Shown one piece after another: positions 46,065 through 56,869 of a stretch of DNA of 64,000 nucleotides (its first letter is position 1; the number at the start of each line of letters is the position of its first letter). The notes beneath the pieces were generated by a model. The model did no database searches. It was not told the DNA's origin and saw only the letters and a list, made by a program, of their open reading frames with translations. Source of the stretch: Anisus vortex (Eukaryota > Mollusca > Gastropoda > Planorbidae); contig OX421495.1 of NCBI GenBank assembly GCA_949126835.1, positions 3,791,011 through 3,855,010 on the forward strand, written 5' to 3'. A program made the position numbers and the translations under genes.

Positions 46065-46343
46065 TGACAAAAACTAACAATGCAAAGTACTTAAAAAAAA
46101 TCTAACAAAACATTAGGCTTCATAAAAAGGAACTTTTACAATTGTAATAAGAATATAAAACTAAAATGCTATCTCACATTAGATAGACCTGTTCTAGAAT
46201 ATGCAGGATCTGTATGGGACCCATCAACTGTAGAAAACATAATAAAAAAATAGTAAAAATTCAGAAAAGAGCTGCAATGTTCATTACTAGCGAATATTCC
46301 CAATTACAAGATTAACACCAATAGTTAAATCACTAAACCTTGA
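46065..46343 (+). mobile_element. CR1/L2-like LINE, coding 3' fragment
   Basis: Encodes, with stops, the family C-terminus: NIRIKLKCYLT-type, PVLEYAGSVWDPSTV, KIQKRAAMFITS. Cut off at 46,343 next to the hAT end at 46,354. Confidence 0.85.
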
Positions 46344-46353
46344 TAAACAAGAG

Positions 46354-48539
46354 CAGGGGTCGGCAACCTTTTGCTGATAGTGTGCCAAACGAGGATTTCT
46401 AAATCCTTCAACGTGCAAACAGCCAAAAAGACAACCTGCTCTAATATACTGGTTTTCTTATTTTTATAAGAAAATTAATTTAACGCTGTAACAAGACCAA
46501 AACCAAATGAAATAAATAGAGAAAATCGTTAAAGCTTTTTATATTAAATTTTAAAAAAAAACGCGTTTGTGATTATCAACCTTTTTATTTGCATTGATAC
46601 CAAATACAACATTTTATGACCAAATTTTCACATTTAATTTTTTGGTAACGATTTTGTAAACATTATCATTGGGTTGTCAAGATAAGGATCTAGCTGCAGC
46701 TTTTATTTGTTTAAACGCCAATAGAGCGTTCTTAGTGGGCGTGGCTTAGGTTTTTAGTGACGTATTTGTGTAAATAAAGAACCCACTTGAGGTACAAACG
46801 TAACATGTTGAAAGTGAAGTACTTCTTTATCATGCAAAATTCACATCTGAATATTGGCTATCCTACTCAAAAATAAGGAGGTAAATAGTAGTACTGTAGA
46901 TTAATTGATTAATGTGATTAGGCTAGGGCCGGCTAGACCTATTTACACTTTCAATTTTACTTTATAGGCCTACACTTTTAATGTTTCGTAGGCTAGACTA
47001 CGATGTCAAGTGATATTGTTGGTGAATAGGCTATCTAGTCAAGTCACTATTAGGCTCACATCGTCTATGATCTATGTCTATGATAATAATAAAATAGCCT
47101 ATTTTATTTAACATACATAATACAGCTTAAAACACAAAACATCATTTAAAAACAGCTCGAGCCTATATGAAACTTTATTAATACAGCGGCCATATTTAAT
47201 TGTACACCATTACTCAAAGTAAACACAAATCACGTGCTTTTTGTCACGGGATTGCAAACGCCCTACACAGTAATAAGTAGATAATTGTTAAGAGAAATTG
47301 ATGCGTAGTAATCATACAATCTGGGTAGCTATTGTGATGTTTAAAAAATGTGCATATAATTTTTTTGTAGTATAGTATTTATATAATTTTCAACTAATTT
47401 TTACAGTTTAATCGTTATAAAGTTTTAAACCGTTTATTCTTTTATAAAAGAAAAAAAAGAAACAGTATTTAATATTAGAATTATAAAACGGGCTAATTAT
47501 CTCCCTTTAATTAAAATAAAGTTTCTTAATTTGATTCAATAGTGATGCCAAACAATATATGTTTTGTAATACAACAAATATTAATTACTAATTATTATTT
47601 ATTTTTATAAATCCAGCATTATGGTATTCATTACAAGATTTAATTATAAATTATTAGAGGTGTAAAATTAATTTACGTTAAACAGTTGTAAATAAACATT
47701 ACCTGCATTAATTGTTTGTCCATTCATCTTTTAAACATTAATAATTACAACTATTGCAAAATATTATGCTATTGAAAATCTCTTATATTTATTAAATTAT
47801 TGAAAACAAAGTTTGTTTTAGAATTACTTAGGCTATATTTAATTTTAATTATAGAAGATGAGCATAAAAACTCTTTTCAATATAATTAGTCTGTATCAAT
47901 TAATGAGCGCCTTATCTTGAATTCTCTTCGCTAATTTATAATGAAAGATACACCTTTAATTTAGTCATTTCTGAGTAGTGAAGTGGTAGTGACCTCTTTG
48001 AATGCTTAACACAGCTTTCATGTGCAATAAATAATGTTCACACGTGTAAGTTGAACCAAAAGCTGAAAGTAGAGGGAATGCCCGACAGCTGAGAATAGCA
48101 AATGGTTTTCCTAAGCAGCTTCCATCTAGATTTTTCCGCAAATTGGCACATCTACCGTACATCTAAGAAGATTGTAGTAAGATCAAGCCCGTTAGGCTTG
48201 ACGAGGTATGAAAAAATGAGTCCATGAATTTGAAAGTCTTTCTTTTGTTTAGAGAACTCCTCTTTGAGTGCTTCGATGTGCTTCTGGAAAAGCCCATCTA
48301 TATATCTTAATATATGCCTTGATATAGGGATGTACCGGTACATGAAGTTAAATGTTTTAAAATTGATTTCACTCAAGAAATATACTTCTTCTTCTTCTTC
48401 GATTAGCCCGTCTGCATAGCTGTTTGATCTCTTGCAGTCAATGCCAGACGAACATAAAGATATATACAAATCCATTCCAGTGGTCTAACAGTTCAAGTGC
48501 TGTTTGACTTCGTCTATGTAAATGCGTTAAACTTACTTA
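46354..48539 (-). mobile_element. hAT element, GGTCGGCAACC family, long copy
   Basis: The CAGGGGTCGGCAACC end lies at 46,354. Sequence then runs collinear, in inverse orientation, with 61,900-63,700 and 56,900-58,200. On the minus strand at 48,152-48,475 it keeps a transposase piece: YFLSEINFKTFNFM, GLFQKHIEALKEEFSKQKKD, resembling the ZBED5-like hAT transposase class. The opposite end is missing; another element begins at 48,540. Confidence 0.75.
48152..48475 (-). pseudogene. hAT transposase fragment (ZBED5-like)
   Basis: Open frame of 107 residues with FSEINFKTFNFMYRYIPIS, IDGLFQKHIEALKEEF and FLDVR. The same peptides are seen in broken form near 13,400-13,620 and 62,957-63,080, so this is transposon, not host, coding sequence. 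No catalytic DDE residues are contained in this piece. Confidence 0.6.
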
Positions 48540-49576
48540 CAGGGCCGGCTCATCCTCATAGGCAACCTAGGAAACCTAGGTTGGTTTACCGGACTGTCAG
48601 CCCTGCTGACCGATCACAGTCGCCTAAGATATGCTAATATTAATGATATTTTGATCTCAGTTTTACCGATAAGTCCTTAATGTTTTTTAGATGAAGGAGG
48701 AAACTACAATGCTATTGTTAAGGGGTATAGATGCGTAGTAATCATACAAACTGGGTAGTTATTGTAATGCTTGAAAATATACATACATCTTTAGTCATAT
48801 AATATTTATATAATTTTCAAATACTTTTTACAGTTTGATCATTTCAAAGTTATAAATTGTAAGCCATTTATTTTTTAAAAAAGAAAAAAAAAAACAGAAA
48901 TATTAGCTCAAATAAAACGGGCTAATTATCTCCCTTTAACTAAAAATTTTTTCCACATTTGATCCAATAATGATGCCGAACAAGTTATGTTTTGTAATAT
49001 AACAAATAGTACTGATTATTAGACCTAAGGCTTTTTGCAAACAAAATTGAAACGAAAATAGACAAATTGCTAGCAACACACCAGGCAAACGATTCACATT
49101 AATATTGATTTATTTAAATCTTTTGTTAAGGCAATTTTTTGATAGATTAATTCTTACAATATGTTTCCTTTTCATTTTTTTTAAAGATAATTAATCACTC
49201 AAAAAGTCTAGTCGGTTAAAAAAATTGCGGAAACTATAGTCCAGATGGGCGGAAGGGGGGGGGGGGGGGGAGGGCTAAAAGAAAGTTGGGGGGGGGGGGC
49301 GGTCAGCGGAAAAAAAATGTAAAAGGGGGCGATGAGCCGAAAAAGGTTGAGAACCTATGATATAAACTAAATTAAAGTTTATTACTCCTACGTGCTACTA
49401 GCATATGCAGACGAATTACTAGGTAATGAAAGGCGAAGAATATTTTATTTAATTTGTCTTAGAAAATAGGAAAGTATACCCTAACACTACTCAGTTTCTC
49501 CCCGCCGAAAGCACTTTAATTAAGGCGCAAAATTTGTTTTCGCCTAGGGCGTAAAAAAAACCTAGAGCTGGTCCTG
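48540..49576. mobile_element. DNA transposon with CAGGGCCGGCTC ends
   Basis: CAGGGCCGGCTC at left and GAGCTGGTCCTG (imperfect inverse, 10/12) at 49,565-49,576. No target duplication found. The interior is a mosaic: 48,715-49,010 is hAT-family interior, and 49,240-49,355 has G-runs and ends in GGTTGAGAACC, a typical hAT end. The boundaries are therefore tentative. Confidence 0.45.
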
Positions 49577-49736
49577 GTCCCGCATAGCAATACACTTTTA
49601 CTTTCAAGACTGGCCAGGGTTCTAGTAATCATGTTTTTACTTTGTTTCAAATCAACAGTGATTTTATCAACACTAAAAAGCTCTGCAAGCCTACCTACAC
49701 CTATAAAAAAAAAGGCCAGTTTTCATTTCACTCTCC

Positions 49737-50056
49737 CGCCAATTTCAAAACATCATCTTCAGACTAAGGACTGGTCACAACAGGCTAAAGCAACATATGT
49801 TCCGCAAACTACGAATCGGAGCAAGCGAAATGTGCCCCTGCGAAACAGCTCCCGAAAATGCGGAGCATGTCCTTCAGACCTGCCCTCTGTATCTTTCTAC
49901 CCGGTCAGCCTTTTGGCCCCTGGGGGCTACCCTCAACGACAAACTGTTCGGTGGACTAGAGCAACTGACAGCCACGGCGCAGTTCATTACAGCTATCGGA
50001 CTTGTTGTCTGAATCCTCCCAATCATAACATTTGAGAACGAAGAAGAAGAAGAAGA
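49737..50056 (+). mobile_element. LINE C-terminal fragment with CCHC-like knuckle
   Basis: The + frame, from about 49,735, reads SRQFQNIIFRLRTGHNRLK, then MFRKLRIGASEMCPCETAPE and AEHVLQTCPLY before a stop at 50,010-50,012. The CxC...H...C pattern with TGH and a following EHxLxxCP is typical of the C-terminus of I/Jockey-like retrotransposons. The 3' tail is a GAA repeat (50,038-50,056). The upstream part is missing. Confidence 0.8.
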
Positions 50057-50199
50057 ATTTCACTAGCGTGTTTAACACATCAACACCTTATAAATCCTTT
50101 GTCGGGTAAAAAGCTCCGTAGGACCGCTAACCCCTTTCTCCGCCACCCATCTACACATCAACACTTCCTGTCGTTTAAGAGTTACGCGCCCCTAAATTC

Positions 50200-50560
50200 G
50201 GAAGCGATGACGGGTTTCTTACGTCGTAGAAGGAAGTAAATAAAAAATGGCGTTATGAATTGAAAGAATTTGTCTTGGTAATTATAAACTTAATCTAAGA
50301 AAAGAAAACAAAAGGAATGGATTCTAATGGACTTATCTTAATGAGTCCTGACCTTTTCAATAGGTCATGGTTGAACGTGTTCACGAATTTCCGGTTCATT
50401 TCCGGCGACAAAAAAAAAATGCCTTTTGGGGGTTTGACAATAATATTTATTTTCACCTCGGCGGCCAGTTCTGGTCTTTTAGAAATATGCAAAGGCTACA
50501 AGATTAGTTAATTTAAATTTAGATTATTTATAAAATAAAGTAGTCAAGAGTAGCGTTTCT
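50200..50560 (+). other. Repeat with SSGLLEICKGYK reading frame
   Basis: Frame 50,317-50,511 shares the motif SSGxLxIxKGYK with the minus frame at 21,541-21,762. Upstream includes the ATG-rich, CpG-containing AATTCGGAAGCGATGACGGG. Probably a Mutator-like or other transposon fragment. Confidence 0.3.
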
Positions 50561-50691
50561 TGGTGATTAAAATGACACAATCCTTAGATACATAAAGACA
50601 TAAAACGAAAATTATTTTGCATCAAGCAATACGTTTGGGATTATAAATAGATGATTCTTCCCGTCTGACGTTCACAATTCATAGTTTTCTT

Positions 50692-51330
50692 TTGGCAACA
50701 TCTTTTGGAAATGAAATAAAATTTAATCTTCTACACATTTTCTTACTCACAGTAAAACCAGTAACGCAACACACAGACAAATTTTGTTGGCAAAATAATT
50801 ATTTGTTAGTCAGGCCTATACTAGAATATGCAGGATCTGTATGGGACCCATCAACTAAAGAAAACATTAAAAAATTAGAACAAATTCAAAAAAGAGCTGC
50901 AAGGTTCATAACTAGTGAATATTCCCAATTAACAAGAGTAACACCATTAGTTGAATCACTAAACCTAGAAACACTAGAGGACAGAAGGGCAAAAAGTAAA
51001 GTAGTAATAATACATAAGGCATTAAACTCTAATTTAGAAATACAACCGAATAACAACCTGTTGCAATGTTCAGATAAACATAAAGACAAAAACACTTTCC
51101 TTAGCCCTTATGCGAGAACAAATGCATATAAGTAGGCTACTCTGTCTTCCCGAGTGGCATTCGGGCATGGAATGGGTTGCCTGAACAAACCAGGAAAACC
51201 AGTAACCAATCATCATTAAAAACATTGATCAGGATGCAAGACTAGACTCGGTCCACAAATGGGATGCAATAGTCTTCTTTATAGAAGGAGCGTCTGTAGT
51301 GTATAAGATTAGATAAGATAAGAAGAACGA
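50692..51330 (+). mobile_element. CR1/L2-like LINE, best-preserved 3' end
   Basis: Open to 51,135: RPILEYAGSVWDPSTKENIK, EQIQKRAARFITSEYSQL, LEDRRAKSKVVIIHKALNS, LSPYARTNAYK. These are the conserved C-terminal motifs after the RT domain in CR1/L2-type LINEs. The 3' non-coding part ends GCGTCTGTAGTGTATAAGAT followed by TAGATAAGATAAGA, a GATAA-type tail. It serves as the reference copy for the other fragments. The RT domain itself is absent (5'-truncated). Confidence 0.9.
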
Positions 51331-51607
51331 ATGGGACCGAAATGTTGGTAGACGTTTAACCTTTAGGTTTACCATGCATGCATAATATTTAATTCTTGTC
51401 CATACATGGTCTTTGTTAAGTATTAAGATTTTAATTTAATCATTTTTGTTGTTGTTGTTTTTAATCTATTATTATTTTCTAAAAAAATTTGAGCACGATA
51501 ATAAACCAATCTGCACACAAAACGAGAAGCGATGTTGTCAAACACACACAAACACACGCTAATACACACGCACGCATGCATAACAATGCATAAAAAGTTG
51601 TATAGAC

Positions 51608-51811
51608 CAGGGGTTGGCAACCTTTTTCATAATGGTGTACCAAAGTAGGATTTCTAATTCATTCAGCGTGCCAAAATCCTAAAAGTCATACTGCATATTC
51701 ACTTTCTTGTAGAAGAGACTTGAATTTCCAGTTTGAGAGTCCTCTGCGTGCTATTGAAGAGTGCTCTGCGTGCCAAAACTGGAACGTGTGCCATAGTTTT
51801 GCCAACACCTA
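51608..51811 (+). mobile_element. Short hAT MITE (204 bp), perfect target duplication
   Basis: CAGGGGTTGGCAACCTTTTT to TTTGCCAACACCTA; GTATAGAC at 51,600-51,607 and 51,812-51,819. Same interior as 20,472-20,676 (TAGGATTTCTAATTCATTCA). Confidence 0.9.
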
Positions 51812-51826
51812 GTATAGACTATAGAC

Positions 51827-52034
51827 CATGGATCGGCAGCCTTTCGATAAAAATGTGCCAAAGTAGGATTTCTAATTTATTCAACGTGCCAAGAGCCTAA
51901 AATTTCATCCTCCTCTAGTACCCAATTTCTTGTAAAACAGACATGCATTGTCTATTTTAAAGAACTTTCACTTGCCATTAAAAATCACCCTGCTTGCCAA
52001 GTCAAGTAAGCGTGCCTCTGGTTTCCGACCCCTG
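51827..52034 (+). mobile_element. Short hAT MITE (208 bp), second tandem copy
   Basis: CATGGATCGGCAGCCTTTCG to TTTCCGACCCCTG, same orientation as the preceding copy and only 15 bp away. Flanks CTATAGAC and GTATTGAC match 6/8 and resemble the first copy's target site. Confidence 0.85.
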
Positions 52035-52177
52035 GTATTGACTACATCAGAGTTCAGAGTACTGGTCTAAAGTCTAAATTCAAGGGTCATATTTTTTTTA
52101 ATCTTTTGGCGATAGACCTATACAAGTATCCAAGCGAACAGTTCATTATATTTTAACCCTAAATTTGTTATTGGAGC

Positions 52178-52345
52178 CACGATGGTCGATCGGCAGCGCG
52201 TTCAGCTGGCGTACCGACGGTCTTGGTGACGGCTAGGATTTGTTCTTGGGTCTGGAGGGTGTTCCTAGTATGCCATGGCCACAGAAACTGGTGAACGCTG
52301 CTTCACTGGCCCCATGGATCAATTTTGTCCGACGGGATACTTTAC
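52178..52345 (+). mobile_element. tRNA-derived SINE, family 2 (head partly decayed)
   Basis: CGGCAGCGCGTTCAGCTGGC, then a damaged box B, GCCATGGCCACAGAAACTGG and TGGATCAATTTTGTCCGAC. Followed 280 bp later by another copy in the same direction. Confidence 0.75.
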
Positions 52346-52418
52346 TTTATTTGTTATTGACCTATAAATATATCTATTAATTATACTTAATTTATTACTG
52401 CCTGCTTTCGATATGAAA

Positions 52419-52560
52419 ACCAGCTAAATTATCCGGCGTTGGCTGAGATAACAATTGCATAGAAGAGCAACTATCACAAACGTTCAGCAATAATAATTAT
52501 AATATAAATAAATATTTTTAGTCATAACATTTAAACGTTAGCATCCATAATTTAAAGTCA
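52419..52560 (-). mobile_element. Helitron-like 3' end fragment
   Basis: CAGCTAAATTATCCGGCGTTGG is the inverse of the CGCCGGGTAATTTAGCTTG end at 26,485-26,504. Only the terminal part is recognisable. Confidence 0.45.
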
Positions 52561-52627
52561 TATTTATATATATATATTATATATATATTATCTATATATA
52601 TATTATATAGCATTCACAGTGGTCACA

Positions 52628-52860
52628 GTGGCCAAGCGGCAGCGCGTTTGGCTGGCGTACGGAATGTCCTGGGTTCGAATCCTGGTGTCCCTGAGTCTAC
52701 CCAGCTCTGGTGGGTACCTGACTTACGTTCGGGTAAAGTAAAGGCCAATGGGCATTGTGCTGGCCACACACACACAATGCCCTATTATGCCGTGGCCACA
52801 GAAACTGGTGAACGATGCTTTATGGAACCAATTTGGTTCGACAAAATACTCAACTTTTTT
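52628..52860 (+). mobile_element. tRNA-derived SINE, family 2, best copy
   Basis: tRNA-like head GTGGCCAAGCGGCAGCGCG (box A region) to GGGTTCGAATCC (box B, 52,671-52,682), followed by a non-tRNA body and a T-rich tail after CCAATTTGGTTCGAC. The head most resembles a leucine/serine-type tRNA, but extends into the SINE body, so it is not a tRNA gene. Confidence 0.85.
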
Positions 52861-52909
52861 TTTAAACTTAATATTCCAAATAAAACTTTAATAAATTTGT
52901 GTTTATAGG

Positions 52910-53115
52910 CATGTGCTGGATAAGGTGGACGTCGAAGAGGCCGTCGGCGGAGATGCTGGTTCGACAATGTAAAGTATTGGACAGGGCTGCAGTTGACTCA
53001 ACTATTGACAACCGCTCAAGATAGGCAAAAGTGGAGAAAGTTGACTGCTAAGGTGTCCATTCGCTCCCCCCCAACGACCACAACGGTCATGGGGTTGATG
53101 ATGATGCTGGACAAA
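52910..53115 (+). mobile_element. RTE-like LINE C-terminal fragment
   Basis: From 52,927: GRRRGRRRRCWFDNVKYWTG, LQLTQLLTTAQDRQKWRKL. The RRGRxxxRWxDNVKxWTG...A.DRxxWR pattern is the C-terminus of RTE/BovB-type reverse transcriptases. Tail GATGATGATGC. Confidence 0.75.
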
Positions 53116-53119
53116 GTAA

Positions 53120-53690
53120 CTAATAAAGATGGTATTTGATTTGGTAGAGGATAATGAGTTCGAATTTCATTTTTTTTTTGGGTAAAATTTCTTTAGGTAA
53201 TGATATGTTTTTTTACAGTATTGACATAGGCTCACAATTTGGCATTAATTCTAGCAATTTTTTGTATGTAGCAAAAACTTTTACATTCATTCGCTTAAAA
53301 CATGAAAAAGTAAAAACTAAGTGCAACATAGTCTTAAACTAAATTGTTTCGTGGGGGTCAGAATTTTTAAATTGAATTGAGAACACTTGCACTGCAGTCA
53401 CAAGACGTTCCATAATCTTACACTTCTGGTCTACAGTGCAGACGTTTCATCATCCTACTGACACGTCATGGGCTCATCTTAACCTTGTCATAACCCCGCA
53501 GCTTTCAATAATTAGGCCTGCTGCACCCCCGCCCCCACACACATACTTCCACAACACCCCCCCCCCCATATTATTGCAGTGAAAAACTGCACCGCATAGA
53601 GAGAGCTGTGTGGTAGGTACTGTTTGTAAGAAGGAAGGATGATCCACTTGACATACACAGCTACAGCACCAACAAACAAAATAACAATAT
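53120..53690. other. Intergenic DNA, no feature recognised
   Basis: AT-rich with C-runs at 53,527-53,570. Nothing coding or repetitive identified. Confidence 0.3.
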
Positions 53691-53692
53691 CT

Positions 53693-54160
53693 ATTCAGAT
53701 ATAGGTAGATAGATATATAGATAGATTAATAGATAGATTAATAGATAGATAAATAGATCAATAGATAGATAGATTAATAGATAGATAGATTAATAGAAAG
53801 ATAGATTAATAGATAGATAGATTAATAGATAAATAGATTAATAGATAGATAGATTAATAGATAGATAGATTAATAGATAGATAGATTAATAGATAGATAG
53901 ATTAATAGATAGATAGATTAATAGATAGATAGATTAATAGATAGATAGATTAATAGATAGATAGATTAATAGATAGATAGATTAATAGATAGATAGATTA
54001 ATAGATAGATAGATTAATAGATAGATAGATTAATAGATAGATAGATTAATAGATAGATAGATTAATAGATAGATAGATTAATAGATAGATAGATTAATAG
54101 ATAGATAGATTAATAGATAGATAGATTAATAGATAGATTGATAGAGATGGATAGAGATTG
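53693..54160. repeat. 16-bp GATA-type minisatellite
   Basis: About 27 units of ATAGATAGATAGATTA, nearly perfect over 53,830-54,130. Confidence 0.95.
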
Positions 54161-54480
54161 TAAGAGATAGAGATAGATAGAGATAGATAGAGATAGAAAA
54201 AGAGATAGACATATAGATAGACGGACAGACATATAAATATAGATACATACAGATATAGATGATATAGATACAGATAGAGATAGAAAAATATAGATAGATA
54301 AAGATAAATATATAGATAGGCAGATAGGGATAGATATAGATTACAGATAGATAAAGATAGAATTAGATAGCTTAATAGATGAATAGTAAGAAAGATAGGA
54401 AGGTAGGTTGATAGGTAAATAAATAAATAGATCGAGCGATAGATAGATAGATAAATAGATAGAAAGATATATATTTATAT
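54161..54480. repeat. Degenerate GATA microsatellite
   Basis: Interrupted GATA/GATAGA tract continuing from the 16-bp array. Confidence 0.85.
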
Positions 54481-54803
54481 ACATATACATGGATGTATGA
54501 AAAGATGTTTCTTTTCTATGTCAAAACTTGGAGTTATGGAACTTGATCACTTGGTAAGTTTCAACTGCATGAATGCTTCAATGGTTTCACTACAGCGGAA
54601 AATTAGATTTTTGAAGGAAAATTTCGGGAAGAGGCGAGAGGTTTACATTTTTTTTTATAAACTCTTCAATTTAAATGGAGCACAAAAAAAAAAGATGTAA
54701 ATGAACGAAATCAGATTTTGAAGTCGATTTGTTCTGACATCAGGCTAGACAAGCACTTCAACACTGTGTATCAAACTGACATCTATCTATAATTATTTAG
54801 ACA

Positions 54804-54960
54804 CTAGTTGTTATGCCCGTCAAATTGACGGCTATAAGAATGACAAATATAAAAACAATGAAAAATATAAGACAAACAAAACACAAACAAGATTACACAA
54901 ACATTTTTAGTGAGAAAGTTTCTTTCTGTTTATATTTTTTTTTAAATCTGTTTTATTGTT
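54804..54960 (-). mobile_element. Helitron-like 3' terminus, second family
   Basis: Read on the minus strand: hairpin CCGTCAATTTGACGG with 7-bp arms, then GCATAACAA and CTAG at 54,804-54,807. A short hairpin followed by about 10 nt and CTRR is the Helitron 3' signature. The element body extends to higher coordinates; its 5' end was not found. Confidence 0.55.
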
Positions 54961-55139
54961 TCCAGTTGTCCTAACTCCCAAAGTTTCCCGTCGACATTGT
55001 GCGTGTGTGAAGGAGGGAGGTTGGTGTGTATGTTGTGCACATCTTTCCTACGCCCTTACTATTGGCACCCCGATCGACGCCATTTTCATTTATATCGACA
55101 AGGTATAGTCAATTTGAACTATTTGAGGGATGGAAAATA

Positions 55140-55262
55140 GGTCACGGTGGTCTTAGTTGCGATAGGCGTTCCCCGTGTCATCGGGTTCAAATCCCTATTC
55201 AAAGCCAGGTAGGCCACATAATCCCTTAGTATGCTGTGATCAGGAAAACTGTTTATAACTTT
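55140..55262 (+). mobile_element. tRNA-derived SINE, family 2, decayed
   Basis: GGTCACGGTGGTCTTAGTTG, box B-like GGGTTCAAATCCCTATTC, then TAGTATGCTGTGATCAGGAA, aligned with 52,628-52,800. Confidence 0.5.
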
Positions 55263-55985
55263 TTCTTTGGGTAGAAAATGAATTGAAGAGATACCTTTTA
55301 CTTTTTTTTTCTCTACGACTTTCATGTGCTTGTATGTGCGTGTGTGCGTGCGTATGTGTACGAATGTTGTGTGTGTGTCCATATGTTGTGTGTGTGGCGG
55401 TGGTAGGGAATAAGAGGGGGGAAGGGTCTCTTTTACCTCTCAAGACAACCCATAAAATCACTGGGTACTACCAGAAATGTTTGGAGTGTCTACATTATTA
55501 TGCACACCCCCCCCCATTTCTTTTCACCTTCATCCGTCCCTTCTGCACGGAGTTCGCTGTCACCTGATGCAAGAGCTGAGCTGTAAATCACACGTGACTT
55601 AGTGAGCTGTAATTTGATTCTTCCCCACTTCCCCCCCCCCCTCTCACACAGACCTCGGTGCGCCCTGGGTGTCACATACTCACGGTGCTATCTCTTTTTA
55701 ATTTGTTCCCTGAGTGCTACTTGTACGTTAAACCCGCCTGCACCAAAGTCAGTGTTATTGGCTGTTTCTCTTTTTTTGTGTGTTTTAATATTATTATTTA
55801 ATGGCCAAACGTGTAAATCTTCCAACGTGGCATATTGAGTACCCCGGTCAAGTGGACAACCTGGCACATTGTACCAATGCCTGGCCTGATGCATGCAACG
55901 GTATTGAGCAGTGGCCAGGTTAAATAGCGCTTGCAGCGTTCCTAAATATATAATATTGCTAACTTAGTTCTTTTGTTTCCTTGTG
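55263..55985. other. Intergenic DNA with GT-rich simple repeat
   Basis: GT-rich 55,325-55,395 and C-runs at 55,507 and 55,631. The short open frames on both strands look like chance. Confidence 0.3.
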
Positions 55986-55989
55986 AACA

Positions 55990-56605
55990 TAGGGACTCTG
56001 CAACAGGTCCCCAGAGCACTCGATTCTACTCAGCCTTTTTTTAGTTCACCATCATAATGGCAACACCTTCTGAGTGCCCATGGTTTTCTTCTACATGTCC
56101 TGAATATAGAATTTTCTCTCCACTGTTGAGTGTTTTCATGCCACACCCATTCCCGCGGCTCTCACAGATGCCCAGAACCTGGATGTCTTATCTCCTCATC
56201 TCGTTTGCTACTTGGGCTGCTTTACCACTTTCATACATAGTTCGAACGTTCCAGGTCTCTTTTTTTGTTTTAGCTGTCATCGTCAGGAGATTCGTCGGCA
56301 GGTTGGTTTACGTTAGGCTTTCACCAGCCTGCGTCATCTGTCCCTCTATGGAGGCATCTCCCTGAATCGAGAGGGTACTAGATTTTTCTGCTGTTGTTTT
56401 GCTTTCTGTAGCGGCGTTATTTTCTACAGGGTGAGGATGCTAGCCTCACGCCCAATCCTCTTGTTTTTAGCCTAAGAGGTCACGGCTGTTGTCTTCGGTC
56501 CGCCCCAGGAATTTATTTCCCCCGGTACCCTCCATGCATGTATGGGGAGCGTTCCCCGATTCGCCACCTGGGGAGGCGCCCGATGGGAAGACAACCACTC
56601 CACAC
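55990..56605 (-). mobile_element. RTE-type LINE, 5' end with endonuclease start
   Basis: On the minus strand, after a GC-rich leader (from about 56,605: GAGTGGTTGTCTTCCCATCG, GGCGAATCGGGGAACG) comes ETWNVRTMYESGKAAQVANE, VLGICESRGNGCG and LYSGHVEENHGHSEGVAIMM (about 56,255-56,050). WNVRTMYExGK..QVxxEM opens the AP-endonuclease domain of RTE elements (often annotated craniofacial development protein 2-like). A stop interrupts at about 56,190 and the copy ends before the catalytic core. Confidence 0.82.
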
Positions 56606-56624
56606 GGGAAATATATAATATCTA

Positions 56625-56869
56625 CTAGCTAAACTACCCGGCGTTTCCCTTGGGCTAACAATTCTGCAAACATTAAAGAACAAAGTGCACATTTTTCTTT
56701 TTTTTAAATTCATCAGGTAACCCCCTTGTGCCAGTCGGAGGAATCTAACCAATCTGCCAGGCAGAACACACATAGGAATCGAGATCTCAATAGTATAATA
56801 TGGGAAAAAAAAAGTCACATGCCTTTAAATTAACCAATGGGGATCGGACTTTACAAACACAGTCTACTT
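56625..56869 (-). mobile_element. Helitron-like non-autonomous element, short copy
   Basis: CTAG at 56,625-56,628 then AACTACCCGGCGTTTCCC (inverse of the hairpin end), running to CCAATGGGGATCGGACTTTA and CACAGTCTACTT, the inverse of the left end at 25,460-25,500. A hAT element is inserted at 56,870. Confidence 0.65.

Noticed and set aside
52628..52690. Leu/Ser-like tRNA sequence
   Set aside because: Repeated with the same downstream body at 6598, 52,178 and 55,140; SINE family 2.
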